A DNA stretch of 58,606 bases from UBA7887 sp964408735 (GCA_964408735.1 CAYPAX010000017.1:1-58606), one strand, 5' to 3'. Positions 1 to 8,556 are shown, counted from the first letter of the stretch. Program-made: numbers and translations. The notes: generated by a model from the sequence alone, not told the origin.

Positions 1-76
1 TGGTAGCGGGGGAGGGACTTGAACCCCCGACCCATGGATTATGATTCCACTGCTCTACCGACTGAGCTACCCCGCC
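1..76 (-). tRNA. tRNA-Met (CAT), elongator type
   Basis: Read on the minus strand, the sequence folds into a full cloverleaf. The acceptor strand GGCGGGG pairs with CCCCGCT (G1 with U72 as a wobble), followed by discriminator A and an encoded CCA. The anticodon stem GTGGA/TCCAT closes the loop ATCATAA, giving anticodon CAT. A paired first position and no run of three G-C pairs in the anticodon stem argue against the initiator tRNA. The body resembles alphaproteobacterial elongator tRNA-Met more than the CAT-anticodon tRNA-Ile, but only the lysidine identity elements would settle that. The window begins exactly at the 3' CCA end. The 5' ten bases overlap the end of mnmA on the same strand, so the tRNA is probably cut from the mnmA transcript or has a promoter inside mnmA. 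Confidence 0.93.
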
Positions 77-1200
77 GTACCAGGATGCAGGGCTATACGG
101 TCGGGGGCCTGTGCTGTCAAGGCGGGGCGCTCGATCCAGCCGCCGCCGAGCACGCGGCTGCCATCGTAGAGCACTGCGGCCTGGCCGGGGGCGACGGCGC
201 CGGCGGGGGAGTCTAGGGTGATCTCGCAGCGGTCTTCGGGCAATACACGGGCCGTGCCCGAGGCGCCGGGGTGGGCGGAGCGCAGCTTGACTGTGAGGGG
301 GCGGTCGGGCGTGGGCGCCGACAGCCAGTTGGTCTCGAACAGGGTCAGCGCGGTCTGGTCGAGCGCCGCCTTGGGCCCCACCACCACGGCTTTGCGCGCG
401 GGGTCGGTGCGCAGCACGTACAGAGGCTCGGGCCAGGCCACGCCGATACCCTTGCGCTGGCCGACCGTGAAGCCGATGACGCCGTCATGGCGGCCGATCT
501 CGGTGCCGTCGGCGAGCTCGATCGGGCCGGGCTCGAGGGCACCGGGACGAAGCTTTTCCACCAGGCTGGCATAGTTGCCGTCGGGCACGAAGCAGATGTC
601 CTGGCTGTCGGGCTTCTCCGCCACGGGCAAGGCGAGGCGTGCCGCCTCGGCGCGCACCTGCGCCTTCGGCATGTCGCCGAGGGGGAAGCGCAGATAGGCG
701 AGCTGATCCGCCGTGGTGGCGAAGAGGAAATAACTCTGGTCACGCTCGGGTTCGGCGGCGCGGTGCAGCTCTGGCCCGGCTACGCGGCGCACGTAATGGC
801 CGGTGGCCAGCGCTGCCGCGCCGAGCTCGCGGGCACGCGCCAGTAGATCCTGGAACTTGACCGTCTGGTTGCAGCGCACGCAGGGGATCGGCGTATAGCC
901 GGCCAGATATGAGTCGGCGAAGTCGTCGATCACGGCCTCGCGGAAGCGGCTTTCATAGTCGAGCACGTAATGGGGAAAGCCGAGATGCGCCGCGACGCGG
1001 CGGGCATCGGCGATGTCGCGCCCGGCGCAGCAGCTGTTGGCACGGCCCGCCGCCTCGCCATGATCGTAGAGTTGCAAGGTGATGCCGACGACGTCGTAGC
1101 CGGCTTCCGCCAGCAGCCCCGCCGTGACAGAGCTGTCGACCCCGCCGGACATGGCGACGACCACGCGGGCGCCGGCGCTCACGCCATCGAGCGCGATCAT
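67..1200 (-). CDS. mnmA: tRNA-specific 2-thiouridylase MnmA
   Basis: MnmA adenylates and thiolates U34 of tRNA-Lys, -Glu and -Gln, using persulfide sulfur that starts at IscS. The 377-residue product has the PP-loop SGGVDSS at residues 18-24. It has the two expected cysteines, in VRCN near residue 110 and in QDICFV near 203, which form the catalytic pair in the E. coli enzyme. Length is normal for the family. The ATG overlaps the TGA of tenA (ATGA), so the two are probably translationally coupled. The stop codon TAG lies inside the following tRNA-Met gene. Its place at the end of the isc operon links the sulfur donor to a sulfur consumer. Confidence 0.96.
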   Translation of the reverse strand: MIALDGVSAGARVVVAMSGGVDSSVTAGLLAEAGYDVVGITLQLYDHGEAAGRANSCCAGRDIADARRVAAHLGFPHYVLDYESRFREAVIDDFADSYLAGYTPIPCVRCNQTVKFQDLLARARELGAAALATGHYVRRVAGPELHRAAEPERDQSYFLFATTADQLAYLRFPLGDMPKAQVRAEAARLALPVAEKPDSQDICFVPDGNYASLVEKLRPGALEPGPIELADGTEIGRHDGVIGFTVGQRKGIGVAWPEPLYVLRTDPARKAVVVGPKAALDQTALTLFETNWLSAPTPDRPLTVKLRSAHPGASGTARVLPEDRCEITLDSPAGAVAPGQAAVLYDGSRVLGGGWIERPALTAQAPDRIALHPGTAG

Positions 1201-1865
1201 GGCGCGCCTGCCCGCCAGCCCATCTCCCAGAAGCCGATTTCGAGACGGGTCGCCTGGTCAAACGTCTTTGTCAGCGCCGCGAAGCGCGCCTCCGCACCCC
1301 GCGCGGCACCGACCTGGTCGAGCTGGGCACGCGCGGCAGCTGCCACGTCCTGATATTCCGCGCCGGCATACATCTCGATCCAAGGCAGGTACGGGTTGCC
1401 GTCGCGCTTGGTCGCCGCATCGGCGCCCAACCTTGTACCAATCTCGCCATAACCGACCACGCAGGGCGCCAGCGCCACCAGCAGGTCGAGCAGATCGCCG
1501 CGCTGGCCGCAGTCGAGCACGAAGCGCGTATAGGCGGTGGTCGCAAGCGCCTCCGGCGCAGCGGCCATAGCCGCCTCGTCTAGGCCCCAGCCGGCGCAAT
1601 ATTCCACGTGCAGGCGCATCTCGGTATCGACCAGCGCCGCCATGGTGGCGGCCGCAGCGCGCATGTCTTCGAGGCTGTCGGACTTGAAGGCGGCCAGCGC
1701 ATAGGCGCGCGCGAACTGGATGAGGAACAGATAGTCCTGCACCAGATAGTGCCGGAATGCGGCTTCCGGCAAGCTGCCGTCGGCGAGCCCGGCGACGAAG
1801 GGATGGTGGCAGTAGTCGCGCCAGGGCTCCGCTGCTGCCTCTCGCAAGCGGTCGAACAATGCCAC
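1197..1865 (-). CDS. tenA: TenA-family thiaminase II / aminopyrimidine aminohydrolase
   Basis: TenA proteins hydrolyse thiamine breakdown products such as formylaminopyrimidine derivatives and so salvage the pyrimidine half of thiamine; some also cleave thiamine. The family signatures are visible: PCVVGYGEIG around the conserved cysteine, and a C-terminal FWEMGW segment after the conserved glutamate. I chose GTG at 1865, two bases after the iscX stop, which gives 222 residues, the usual TenA size. A longer open frame reaching 2057 only reads antisense-like sequence through iscX. The 3' end overlaps mnmA by four bases. A thiamine salvage gene in an isc operon is unusual but fits a sulfur and cofactor theme; a thiS-thiG fusion lies at 46489-47487. 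Confidence 0.9.
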   Translation of the reverse strand: MALFDRLREAAAEPWRDYCHHPFVAGLADGSLPEAAFRHYLVQDYLFLIQFARAYALAAFKSDSLEDMRAAAATMAALVDTEMRLHVEYCAGWGLDEAAMAAAPEALATTAYTRFVLDCGQRGDLLDLLVALAPCVVGYGEIGTRLGADAATKRDGNPYLPWIEMYAGAEYQDVAAAARAQLDQVGAARGAEARFAALTKTFDQATRLEIGFWEMGWRAGAP

Positions 1866-1867
1866 TT

Positions 1868-2062
1868 CTAGTCGCGTTCCTCGATCCAGGCCATCTGGAT
1901 GGCCTCGAGGACCTTCTCGTTGGAGCGCTCGGGATCGTCGTCGAAGCCGGGCAACTCGGTGATCCAGCGGTGCAGGTCGGTGAAGCGCAGGTTCACGTTG
2001 TCCGCCTCGCCGTGGCGTTCCTCGAGCTCGATGGCGATGTCGTAGATGTCGCTCCACTTCAT
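1868..2062 (-). CDS. iscX: Fe-S assembly protein IscX
   Basis: A 64-residue acidic protein of the IscX (YfhJ) family, starting MKWSDIYDIA and containing the NVNLRFTDLHRWI and AIQMAWIEER segments. IscX binds IscS and iron and tunes the rate of cluster assembly. It normally sits at the distal end of isc operons after fdx, as here. The ATG at 2062 is preceded by AGGAGG at five bases; that Shine-Dalgarno overlaps the fdx stop. An in-frame GTG two codons upstream lies inside the same Shine-Dalgarno and is unlikely to be used. tenA follows after two bases. Confidence 0.93.
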   Translation of the reverse strand: MKWSDIYDIAIELEERHGEADNVNLRFTDLHRWITELPGFDDDPERSNEKVLEAIQMAWIEERD

Positions 2063-2072
2063 GGGCACCTCC

Positions 2073-2405
2073 TCAGCCGAGCAGCACGTTGCGGGTTGCC
2101 GGCGGCAAGGTCACGGTGAGGCCGTCGAGCGCATCGGTGACGATGATCTGGCAGCCGAGGCGCGAAGTATGGGTCAGCGCGAAGGCGAGATCCAACATGT
2201 CGTCCTCGTCCTCCGTGGGCTCGGGCAACTTGTCGTAAAAGGCTTCGTCGACGATGACGTGGCAGGTCGAGCAGGCCAGCGAGCCCTCGCAGGCCCCTTC
2301 CAGGTCGATATCATTGGCGTGGGCGATCTCGAGCAGGGACTGGCCCACCCGAGCATCGAATTCGCGGCGCGTGCCCTGGGGCTCGACAAAAATCACCTTG
2401 GGCAT
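2073..2405 (-). CDS. fdx: Isc-type [2Fe-2S] ferredoxin
   Basis: A 110-residue adrenodoxin-type ferredoxin beginning MPKVIFVEPQG. It carries the cluster motif CEGSLACSTC with a fourth cysteine in RLGCQIIV, the standard C-X5-C-X2-C-Xn-C spacing. In the isc pathway it supplies electrons for persulfide reduction and cluster assembly on IscU. The start at 2405 gives the correct family N-terminus; the frame stays open upstream, but that part lies over hscA. It begins one base after the hscA stop. Confidence 0.96.
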   Translation of the reverse strand: MPKVIFVEPQGTRREFDARVGQSLLEIAHANDIDLEGACEGSLACSTCHVIVDEAFYDKLPEPTEDEDDMLDLAFALTHTSRLGCQIIVTDALDGLTVTLPPATRNVLLG

Positions 2406-2406
2406 G

Positions 2407-4269
2407 TTAGCCGTCTCCGAGAGAGTCCACGGTCTGGCCCGCGAGAGCCGCGGCGAAGGCCGAATCCATGCGCCGCTGGGCAAATGGCTGCGCCGCCACG
2501 TCAAGCGCCGCCACTGCGGCGTCGATGATATCGCGATTCTCGCCCGCCACGGCGCTTCCCAGCACGCTCAGTGCCTCGGCAATGGTCTCGCCCTCGCCAT
2601 CCACAAGCAACGCGCCATCGGCGGCAAGCGCGGCCTCTGTCGCGAATCGTACCCGCTCCGCCTCGACCCGCGCCTCGGCCAGCAGGCGGCGTGTCACATC
2701 GTCGCGTGCGTGCTCCATGCTGGCGCGCAGCATGCGCTCTATCTCGCCTTCGCCGAGGCCGTAGGACGGCTTGACCTCGACCCGCGTCTCGGTGCCCGTG
2801 GTCTCCTCGCGCGCGGAGACCGTCAGCAGGCCATCGGCATCGACCGCGAAGCTGACTCGAACACGGCCCGCACCCGCCACTTGCGGCGGTATCCCTGAGA
2901 GCTCGAAACGCGCCAGCGAGCGGTTCTGGTCGACCATCTCGCGCTCCCCCTGGACGACATGGACGATCATGCCGGTCTGGCCGTCCTGATAGGTGGTGAA
3001 CTCCTGCGCCTTGGCCACCGGGATGGGCGTGTTGCGGTGGATGATCTTCTCGACCAGGCCGCCCATGGTCTCGATGCCGAGCGACAGCGGCACCACGTCG
3101 AGCAGCAGGGTATCGGAGCCGGCGGTCAGCGCCTCGGCCTGCAACGCCGCGCCGAGGGCGACAACCTCGTCCGGGTCGATATCGGCAAGCGGCTCGCGCC
3201 CGAACACCTCGGCCACGCGCCGGCGCACCAGGGGCACTCGCGTCGCTCCCCCGACCAGCACCACGCCGACGATATCGCCGGCCGCCAGGTCGGCGTCGGC
3301 CAACACCTGCCGGCAGATGGCTAGCGCGCGATCCACCGTCTCCGCGATCAGGGCCTCGAAAGTCGCACGATCGAGGCTCAGCGAAACCGGCTCGCCTGCC
3401 AGCAGCGCCTCGAAAGTGCCGGACTCGGCGTCGCTCAAGGCTTCCTTGGCCTCGCGCGCTGCCGCCAGCATGTGCTTTGCGCTGCCGCTGTCGAGGCTGG
3501 CGATATCAAGGCTGGCGAGCCAGTGCTCGGCCAGGACATGGTCGAAGTCGTCACCGCCGAGTGCCGCGTCGCCGCCGGTAGCCAACACCTGGAAGACGCC
3601 CTTCTCAAGCCGCAGGATGGAAATGTCGAAGGTGCCGCCGCCGAGATCGAAGACCGCGTAGATGCCCTCGGCGCCCTTGTCGAGACCGTAGGCCAGCGCC
3701 GCCGCCGTGGGCTCGTTGACCAGGCGCAGGGCATCGAGCCCGGCGAGCTTGGCGGCGTCCTTGGTGGCAGCCCGCGCGGCATCGTCGAAATAGGCGGGCA
3801 CGGTGATCACGGCGTGCTCGACCGCATGGCCGAGGCCGGCTTCGGCGCGGTCGCGCATGGCGCGCAGGATCTCTGCCGAGACCTCGACCGGACTCAGCCC
3901 GTGACCCTTGACGCCGAGGCGGACCATGCCGCCGTCGCTATCGGCAGCGATAGAAAAGGGCAAGGTTCCGGCCAGGGACTTGACGTCCTCGGGGCCGCGG
4001 CCCATCAGCCGCTTGACCGACGAGACGACGGCATCGGGATCCTCGGCGAGAACCGCCACCGCCTCGGTACCGACGGCGCGCACGCCCTTTTCGTCATAGG
4101 CGACGACGGAGGGCAGCAGCGCTTGGCCGCAAAGGTCGCGGATGGCCTCGACGCTGCCGGACTGGGCGATCGCCACCACAGAATTGGTGGTGCCCAAATC
4201 GATGCCCACGGCATTGACCGATTCGTGCGGCAGCGGAGTCTGTCCGGGTTCGTGAATTTCGAGCAACAT
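2407..4269 (-). CDS. hscA: Fe-S cluster assembly chaperone HscA (Hsp70 family)
   Basis: A 620-residue Hsp70-type ATPase close to the usual HscA length (about 616). The phosphate-1 motif GIDLGTTNSVV lies near residues 21-31, the phosphate-2 region VFDLGGGTFDIS follows, and the substrate-binding domain has LDVVPLSLGIET. HscA with HscB recognises the LPPVK motif of IscU and drives cluster release to target proteins. That motif is present in the IscU encoded at 5236-5637. The ATG overlaps the hscB stop as TGATG. Context and gene order exclude DnaK. Confidence 0.97.
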   Translation of the reverse strand: MLLEIHEPGQTPLPHESVNAVGIDLGTTNSVVAIAQSGSVEAIRDLCGQALLPSVVAYDEKGVRAVGTEAVAVLAEDPDAVVSSVKRLMGRGPEDVKSLAGTLPFSIAADSDGGMVRLGVKGHGLSPVEVSAEILRAMRDRAEAGLGHAVEHAVITVPAYFDDAARAATKDAAKLAGLDALRLVNEPTAAALAYGLDKGAEGIYAVFDLGGGTFDISILRLEKGVFQVLATGGDAALGGDDFDHVLAEHWLASLDIASLDSGSAKHMLAAAREAKEALSDAESGTFEALLAGEPVSLSLDRATFEALIAETVDRALAICRQVLADADLAAGDIVGVVLVGGATRVPLVRRRVAEVFGREPLADIDPDEVVALGAALQAEALTAGSDTLLLDVVPLSLGIETMGGLVEKIIHRNTPIPVAKAQEFTTYQDGQTGMIVHVVQGEREMVDQNRSLARFELSGIPPQVAGAGRVRVSFAVDADGLLTVSAREETTGTETRVEVKPSYGLGEGEIERMLRASMEHARDDVTRRLLAEARVEAERVRFATEAALAADGALLVDGEGETIAEALSVLGSAVAGENRDIIDAAVAALDVAAQPFAQRRMDSAFAAALAGQTVDSLGDG

Positions 4270-4862
4270 CAGGCGCTTCCAGCGACCGCGACGCGCCGTG
4301 ACTGCACTTCGCCGATGAACTTGTCGAGATAGGCCAGCCGGCTCGCAAGCTGAGCGGCTTCGCTGAGCCGACCGCCAGCGAAAGCACCGGCCAGGGCCGC
4401 AATGCACGTCTCGCGGCGTTTGGCCGCAGACTCGGCGAGGGCGCTCACGCCGTCATCGCCGGCCTCGGCCAAGGCCTCGCGATCCTCGAGCGCCTCCATC
4501 AGCACTTCGGCATCGTCTTCACCGGCCGTTGCGCCTGCGAGGGCAAGCAGATACTCCGCCCGCCGCAAGGGCGAGCGCAAGGTCTGATAGGCATCGTTGA
4601 GGCTCGTCGCCTGCTGCATCGACAGCTCGCGCTCACGCGCCCCGCGCGATGCGAAACGATCGGGATGCAGGCGCCGCTGCAGCGCCAGATAGCAGCTCTC
4701 CAGCTTCGCCCCATCGAGCGCGAAGGTGCGCGCCAGGCCGAGCCGCGCGAAATGGTCCGCCTGGCCGGGCGGCTGCACGGCCTGACAGGTTTCGCAAAAG
4801 GCAAGCCCGCTCGCCACCGGTCCCTTGCAGGACCAGCAAGGATCAAATGTGGAAGGATTCAC
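4269..4862 (-). CDS. hscB: Fe-S cluster co-chaperone HscB (J protein)
   Basis: A 197-residue J-type co-chaperone that delivers IscU to HscA and stimulates its ATPase. The J domain holds the HPD motif in RRLHPDRFAS at about residues 64-73, followed by a C-terminal helical IscU-binding domain. The N-terminus carries CWSCKG and FCETCQ, two CxxC pairs that could bind zinc. Such an N-terminal extension is known in mitochondrial HSC20 and some alphaproteobacterial HscB proteins but is absent from E. coli HscB. The start overlaps the last 20 bases of iscA. Confidence 0.96.
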   Translation of the reverse strand: MNPSTFDPCWSCKGPVASGLAFCETCQAVQPPGQADHFARLGLARTFALDGAKLESCYLALQRRLHPDRFASRGARERELSMQQATSLNDAYQTLRSPLRRAEYLLALAGATAGEDDAEVLMEALEDREALAEAGDDGVSALAESAAKRRETCIAALAGAFAGGRLSEAAQLASRLAYLDKFIGEVQSRRVAVAGSA

Positions 4863-5220
4863 CGCAGCCGCACTTACCCTTCTCGTTGGGATTGTTGAAC
4901 GTGAATCCCGAGCTCAGGGTTTCCTCGACATAGTCCATCTCACTGCCGATCAGGAACATCACCGCCTTGGGGTCGATAAGCACGGTCACGCCCTTGTCGG
5001 CCACCACCTCGTCGAAGCTCTCGATGCTATCGGCATATTCGAGGGTGTAGGCGAGCCCCGAACAGCCGGCATTGCGCACGCCGACGCGAATGCCGGCGCT
5101 ATCCCTGCCGCGCTCGTCGAGCATGGCCTGGATGCGCGCGGCGGCGGCATCGCTGATGGTGATGACGGCCGGCGGCGGCGGCCGCTGGCCGGAGCCAGGC
5201 GTCTGCTGTTGTTCGGTCAT
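4843..5220 (-). CDS. iscA: A-type Fe-S carrier IscA
   Basis: A 125-residue HesB/IscA-family scaffold or carrier with the three conserved cysteines: C53 in NAGCSG and C117 and C119 in KCGCG near the C-terminus. These coordinate iron or a cluster for transfer to apo-proteins. The first 18 residues form a proline-rich, low-complexity extension before the core starts at VITISDAAA. The gene lies 15 bases after iscU and overlaps hscB by 20 bases, which suggests coupled translation. Confidence 0.95.
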   Translation of the reverse strand: MTEQQQTPGSGQRPPPPAVITISDAAAARIQAMLDERGRDSAGIRVGVRNAGCSGLAYTLEYADSIESFDEVVADKGVTVLIDPKAVMFLIGSEMDYVEETLSSGFTFNNPNEKGKCGCGESFHI

Positions 5221-5235
5221 GGTCTCTTACGGTCC

Positions 5236-5637
5236 TTACTCGGCGGCCTCGTCGGCCACATCGTGCTTGTCGCGATAGTCCCGGATCGCCGCCTTGATGG
5301 CATCCTCCGCTAGCACCGAGCAGTGGATCTTGACCGGCGGCAAGGCCAGGTGCTCGGCGATCTGCGTATTCTCGATGGATTCGGCATCGTCCAGCGACTT
5401 GCCCTTGATCCATTCGGTGGCAAGCGAGCTGGAGGCGATCGCCGAGCCGCAGCCGAAGGTCTTGAACTTGGCGTCCTTGATGACCCCCTGCTCGTCGACC
5501 TTGATCTGCAGCTTCATGACGTCGCCGCAGGCCGGCGCCCCGACCAACCCGGTACCGACGCTGGGATCGGCCTTGTCGAGCGCACCCACATTGCGCGGAT
5601 TTTCGTAGTGATCGATGACTTTATTGTCGTAGGCCAT
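5236..5637 (-). CDS. iscU: Fe-S cluster scaffold IscU
   Basis: A 133-residue scaffold on which IscS-derived sulfur and iron are assembled. All ligand residues are present: C37 and D39 in PACGDV, C63 in FGCGSA and C106 in KIHCSV. The HscA recognition motif LPPVK occupies residues 99-103. The C-terminal dozen residues are acidic and variable. The gene starts 36 bases after iscS, the widest gap inside the operon. Confidence 0.98.
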   Translation of the reverse strand: MAYDNKVIDHYENPRNVGALDKADPSVGTGLVGAPACGDVMKLQIKVDEQGVIKDAKFKTFGCGSAIASSSLATEWIKGKSLDDAESIENTQIAEHLALPPVKIHCSVLAEDAIKAAIRDYRDKHDVADEAAE

Positions 5638-5673
5638 TGCCTCATCTCTCCCTAACTGCGGCCGAAGCCGCGC

Positions 5674-6921
5674 TCAGTGCTCGCTCCACTGAATGGATTT
5701 GATATCTATGCCTTCCTGGACCATTTCCCAGAGCGGGCTCATCTCGCGCAAGCGGCCGACATGGTCGACGATGGTCTCCACCGCATAGTCGATTTCCGCC
5801 TCGGTGTTGAAGCGCCCGATACCGAAGCGGATGGAGGTGTGCGCCATCTCCTCGTCCACGCCCAGCGCCCGCAGCACATAGGACGGCTCGAGCGAGGTCG
5901 AGGTGCAGGCCGAGCCCGAGGAAACCGCCAGATCCTTGATCGCCATCATCATGGATTCGCCCTCGACATAGGCGAAGCTCAGATTGAGGCTGCCGGGCAG
6001 TCGCTTTTCGGCGTCGCCATTGAGAATGACATCGGGAATTCGGCTAGTGATGCCGTCGTGGAGCCGGCGCGCCAACATGCCCGTGCGTTCGGCCTCGGCC
6101 GGCATCTCAGCCTCGGCGATCCGGCAGGCCGCGCCGAGACCGACGCAAAGCGGCGCCGGCAAGGTGCCCGAGCGCATGCCGCGCTCCTGGCCGCCGCCGC
6201 TCATCAGGGCGCGCAGTCGCACCCGCGGCCGGCGGCGAACATAGAGGGCGCCGATGCCCATGGGCCCATAGATCTTGTGACCGGATATGCTCAACAGGTC
6301 GATCTTCATCTCGTTCACGTCGAGCGGGATCTTGCCGACCGCCTGGGCACAATCGCTGTGGAAGAAGACGCCACGCTCGCGACACAGTGCGCCGATCTCG
6401 GCCAAGGGCTGGATGACGCCGATCTCGTTGTTGGCGCCCATAACCGAGACCAGCACCGTATCGTCGCGAATGGCAGCCGCCAGCACGTCGAGGTCGAGCA
6501 GTCCGTCGGTACCGACCGGCAGATAGGTTACCTCGAAGCCTTCCTGCTCGAGGGCGCGGCAGGAATCGATGACGCATTTGTGCTCGGTCTGCACGGTGAT
6601 GATGTGGCGCTTGCGGTCCTGGTAGAAACGGGCAACGCCCTTTATCGCCAGATTGTTGGATTCGGTGGCACCCGACGTGAAGACGATCTCCTTCGGGTCG
6701 GCACCGATGATCGAGGCCACTTCGCCGCGGGCTGCCTCTACCGCCTCCTCCGCCTCCCAGCCATAGGCATGGCTGCGCGAATGGGGATTGCCGAACTTTT
6801 CCGTGAAAAACGGCAGCATCGCCTCGACCACGCGCGGGTCGGTCGGCGTGGTTGCTTGATTGTCGAGATAGACGGGCAGCTTGATGTTCGCCCGCTCGTT
6901 GGCCTCGGCCATTCGCCTCAT
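5674..6921 (-). CDS. iscS: Cysteine desulfurase IscS
   Basis: A PLP enzyme that converts cysteine to alanine and passes a persulfide to IscU, MnmA and other acceptors. It has SGATESNNLAIKG, the PLP-lysine segment SGHKIYGP and the mobile loop SSGSACTSTSLEPSYVLR with the catalytic cysteine. This is the long-loop group I type. The C-terminus ends in IKSIQWSEH, as in bona fide IscS. Two ATGs (6921 and 6912) are possible. The first has AAGGAG three bases away and the second a weaker GAGG, so the N-terminus is uncertain by three residues. The next upstream gene is a second desulfurase ending 10 bases earlier. Confidence 0.96.
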   Translation of the reverse strand: MRRMAEANERANIKLPVYLDNQATTPTDPRVVEAMLPFFTEKFGNPHSRSHAYGWEAEEAVEAARGEVASIIGADPKEIVFTSGATESNNLAIKGVARFYQDRKRHIITVQTEHKCVIDSCRALEQEGFEVTYLPVGTDGLLDLDVLAAAIRDDTVLVSVMGANNEIGVIQPLAEIGALCRERGVFFHSDCAQAVGKIPLDVNEMKIDLLSISGHKIYGPMGIGALYVRRRPRVRLRALMSGGGQERGMRSGTLPAPLCVGLGAACRIAEAEMPAEAERTGMLARRLHDGITSRIPDVILNGDAEKRLPGSLNLSFAYVEGESMMMAIKDLAVSSGSACTSTSLEPSYVLRALGVDEEMAHTSIRFGIGRFNTEAEIDYAVETIVDHVGRLREMSPLWEMVQEGIDIKSIQWSEH

Positions 6922-6931
6922 TCGCTCCTTG

Positions 6932-8056
6932 TTATGCGGCGCTCTTGCGCGCCGTCGCATCGGCGCTTCGCCGATGCAGTGTTGTCCAGGCATCGATCAG
7001 ACGGTCGATGTCTTCCTGCCGGCTGGCCCAGCCGAAACTCACACGGATGGCCTCGTCGGCGAGGGATGGCGCAACGCCCATGGCCGCAAGCACATGGCTG
7101 GTGGTGATCTTGCCCGAGCTGCAGGCCGAGCCCGCGCCGACCGAGATATTGGCGAGATCGAAGGCCATCACCTGGGTCTCGGCGGCAACGCCTGGCATGG
7201 ACAGGCAGCTGGTATTGGCGAGACGTGGCGCACGCTTGCCGTGGACCACGGCATAGGCGCCAACCGCCGCCTCGAAACGGTCACGCATGCCTGCCAAGCG
7301 CTCCATGGCGTCGACCTCATCGGCAGCCTCGGCCGCCGCCGCGCCAAAGCCGGCGATACCGGGCACGTTCTCAGTGCCGGCGCGGCGCCGGCGCTCCTGG
7401 CCGCCGCCGACGATTTGGGCCGCCAGTACCAAGCCCTCGCGCACCACCAGCGCGCCTGTGCCCGCCGCGCCACCCAGCTTGTGCGCGGATAGGCTCATCA
7501 GGTCGAGATCGAGCGCATCGAAAGCCAGTGCGTGGCGTCCGGCCGCCTGAACCGCATCGCAATGGACCAACGCGCCGTGGCGGCGCGCGATGGCCACTGC
7601 TTCTGCAACAGGTTGAATGACCCCGGTCTCGTTGTTCGCCGCCATCAACGACACCAGAGCCGGGCGCGGGTCGCGCGCCAGCGCTGCCGCTAGGCCATCG
7701 AGGTCAATACGGCCGTCAGCCAGCGCCGGCACGACGGTAGCGTTCGGCGCCGCAGCCAGAACCGATTCATGCTCAAGCGTCGAGACCACGAGCCGGCGGT
7801 CCGGAAAGCCACGCAGCGCGAGATTGTTGGCTTCGGTCGCACCGCTTGTGAAGACCACCTCGCCGCCCGCCGTTCCGGCAAGCGAAGCCACTGCCAGGCG
7901 TGCCTGCTCGACCACAGCCCATGCCGCGCGCCCGGGCGCATGAACCGATGACGGGTTGCCCAGCCCCTGCAGTGCCGCCGCCACTGCGACAGCCGCCGCC
8001 GGACGCACCGGCGCGGTCGCATTGTAGTCGCAATAGATGGTCGCAGGGGCAGTCAT
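6932..8056 (-). CDS. Second cysteine desulfurase (NifS/IscS-like)
   Basis: A 374-residue class V aminotransferase fold enzyme paralogous to the adjacent iscS product. It keeps SGATEANNLAL, the PLP lysine in SLSAHKLGG and the catalytic cysteine loop GAGSACSSGKITTSHVL. It lacks the IscS-specific C-terminus and ends with an arginine- and alanine-rich tail. Tandem desulfurase genes between iscR and iscU are a recurring arrangement in alphaproteobacteria. The acceptor of this copy is unknown; it might serve another sulfur carrier or be a NifS-like backup. It is spaced 16 bases after iscR and 10 bases before iscS. Confidence 0.92.
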   Translation of the reverse strand: MTAPATIYCDYNATAPVRPAAAVAVAAALQGLGNPSSVHAPGRAAWAVVEQARLAVASLAGTAGGEVVFTSGATEANNLALRGFPDRRLVVSTLEHESVLAAAPNATVVPALADGRIDLDGLAAALARDPRPALVSLMAANNETGVIQPVAEAVAIARRHGALVHCDAVQAAGRHALAFDALDLDLMSLSAHKLGGAAGTGALVVREGLVLAAQIVGGGQERRRRAGTENVPGIAGFGAAAAEAADEVDAMERLAGMRDRFEAAVGAYAVVHGKRAPRLANTSCLSMPGVAAETQVMAFDLANISVGAGSACSSGKITTSHVLAAMGVAPSLADEAIRVSFGWASRQEDIDRLIDAWTTLHRRSADATARKSAA

Positions 8057-8072
8057 GGCTTAGGCGAATTCC

Positions 8073-8540
8073 CTATTCGGCTGCGGCCGGCGCTTCGTAG
8101 CGAATGCCGCTGGTGCCCAACACGCGGCGCTCGCATACGTCGCGCAAGGTCACGGAGTTGAGGTAGAGGTGAATCTGGTGGCCCAGTTCCTCCCAAAGAT
8201 CGTGGGTGAGACAGCGGCTGGCGTCGCTCTTGCAACCTATCGCTGACTCCGGCTCGCAGCGTGTCGTGCGCACCGGCTCATCCACGGCCTTAATGATGTC
8301 GGCAATGCGCACATCCTCGGCGGGGCGCGCCAGCAGATAACCACCGCCGGGCCCACGCACGCTTTCGATCAGATCGCGGCGGCGCATCTTGCCGAACAAT
8401 TGCTCGAGATAGGACAACGAAATTTCCTGCCGCTTGGCTATGTCCGCCAGGGCTACGGGCCGTCCATCGCTGGTTTGCGCCAGATCGACCATGGCAGTTA
8501 CCGCATACCGTCCTTTGGTGCTTAATCGCACGATTTCCAC
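8073..8540 (-). CDS. iscR: Rrf2-family Fe-S regulator IscR
   Basis: A 155-residue Rrf2 winged-helix regulator beginning near LSTKGRYAVTAMVDL. The wing has RGPGGGYLLA. The [2Fe-2S] ligand region has C95, C103 and C110 followed by H113 in RCLTHDLW, matching the three-Cys/one-His set of IscR rather than NsrR or RirA in overall form; spacing between the first two cysteines is wider than in E. coli. Cluster-bound IscR represses isc operons in other bacteria. A strong type-1-like site lies in front of the operon at 9388-9412, which supports autoregulation. The start could also be a GTG three codons in. Confidence 0.94.
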   Translation of the reverse strand: MEIVRLSTKGRYAVTAMVDLAQTSDGRPVALADIAKRQEISLSYLEQLFGKMRRRDLIESVRGPGGGYLLARPAEDVRIADIIKAVDEPVRTTRCEPESAIGCKSDASRCLTHDLWEELGHQIHLYLNSVTLRDVCERRVLGTSGIRYEAPAAAE

Positions 8541-8556
8541 TCCCCATACATCTGAC

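Noticed and set aside
1..76. Initiator or lysidine-type tRNA-Ile reading
   Set aside because: No G-rich anticodon stem or unpaired first position as in the initiator; the body resembles elongator tRNA-Met more than tRNA-Ile2.
1866..2057. N-terminal extension of TenA
   Set aside because: Arginine-rich out-of-frame reading of iscX; GTG 1865 gives a normal TenA.
5677..7107. 476-codon open frame antisense to iscS
   Set aside because: It mirrors iscS and the second desulfurase, whose motifs are intact, and its translation has no family features. GC-rich codon use keeps antisense frames open.
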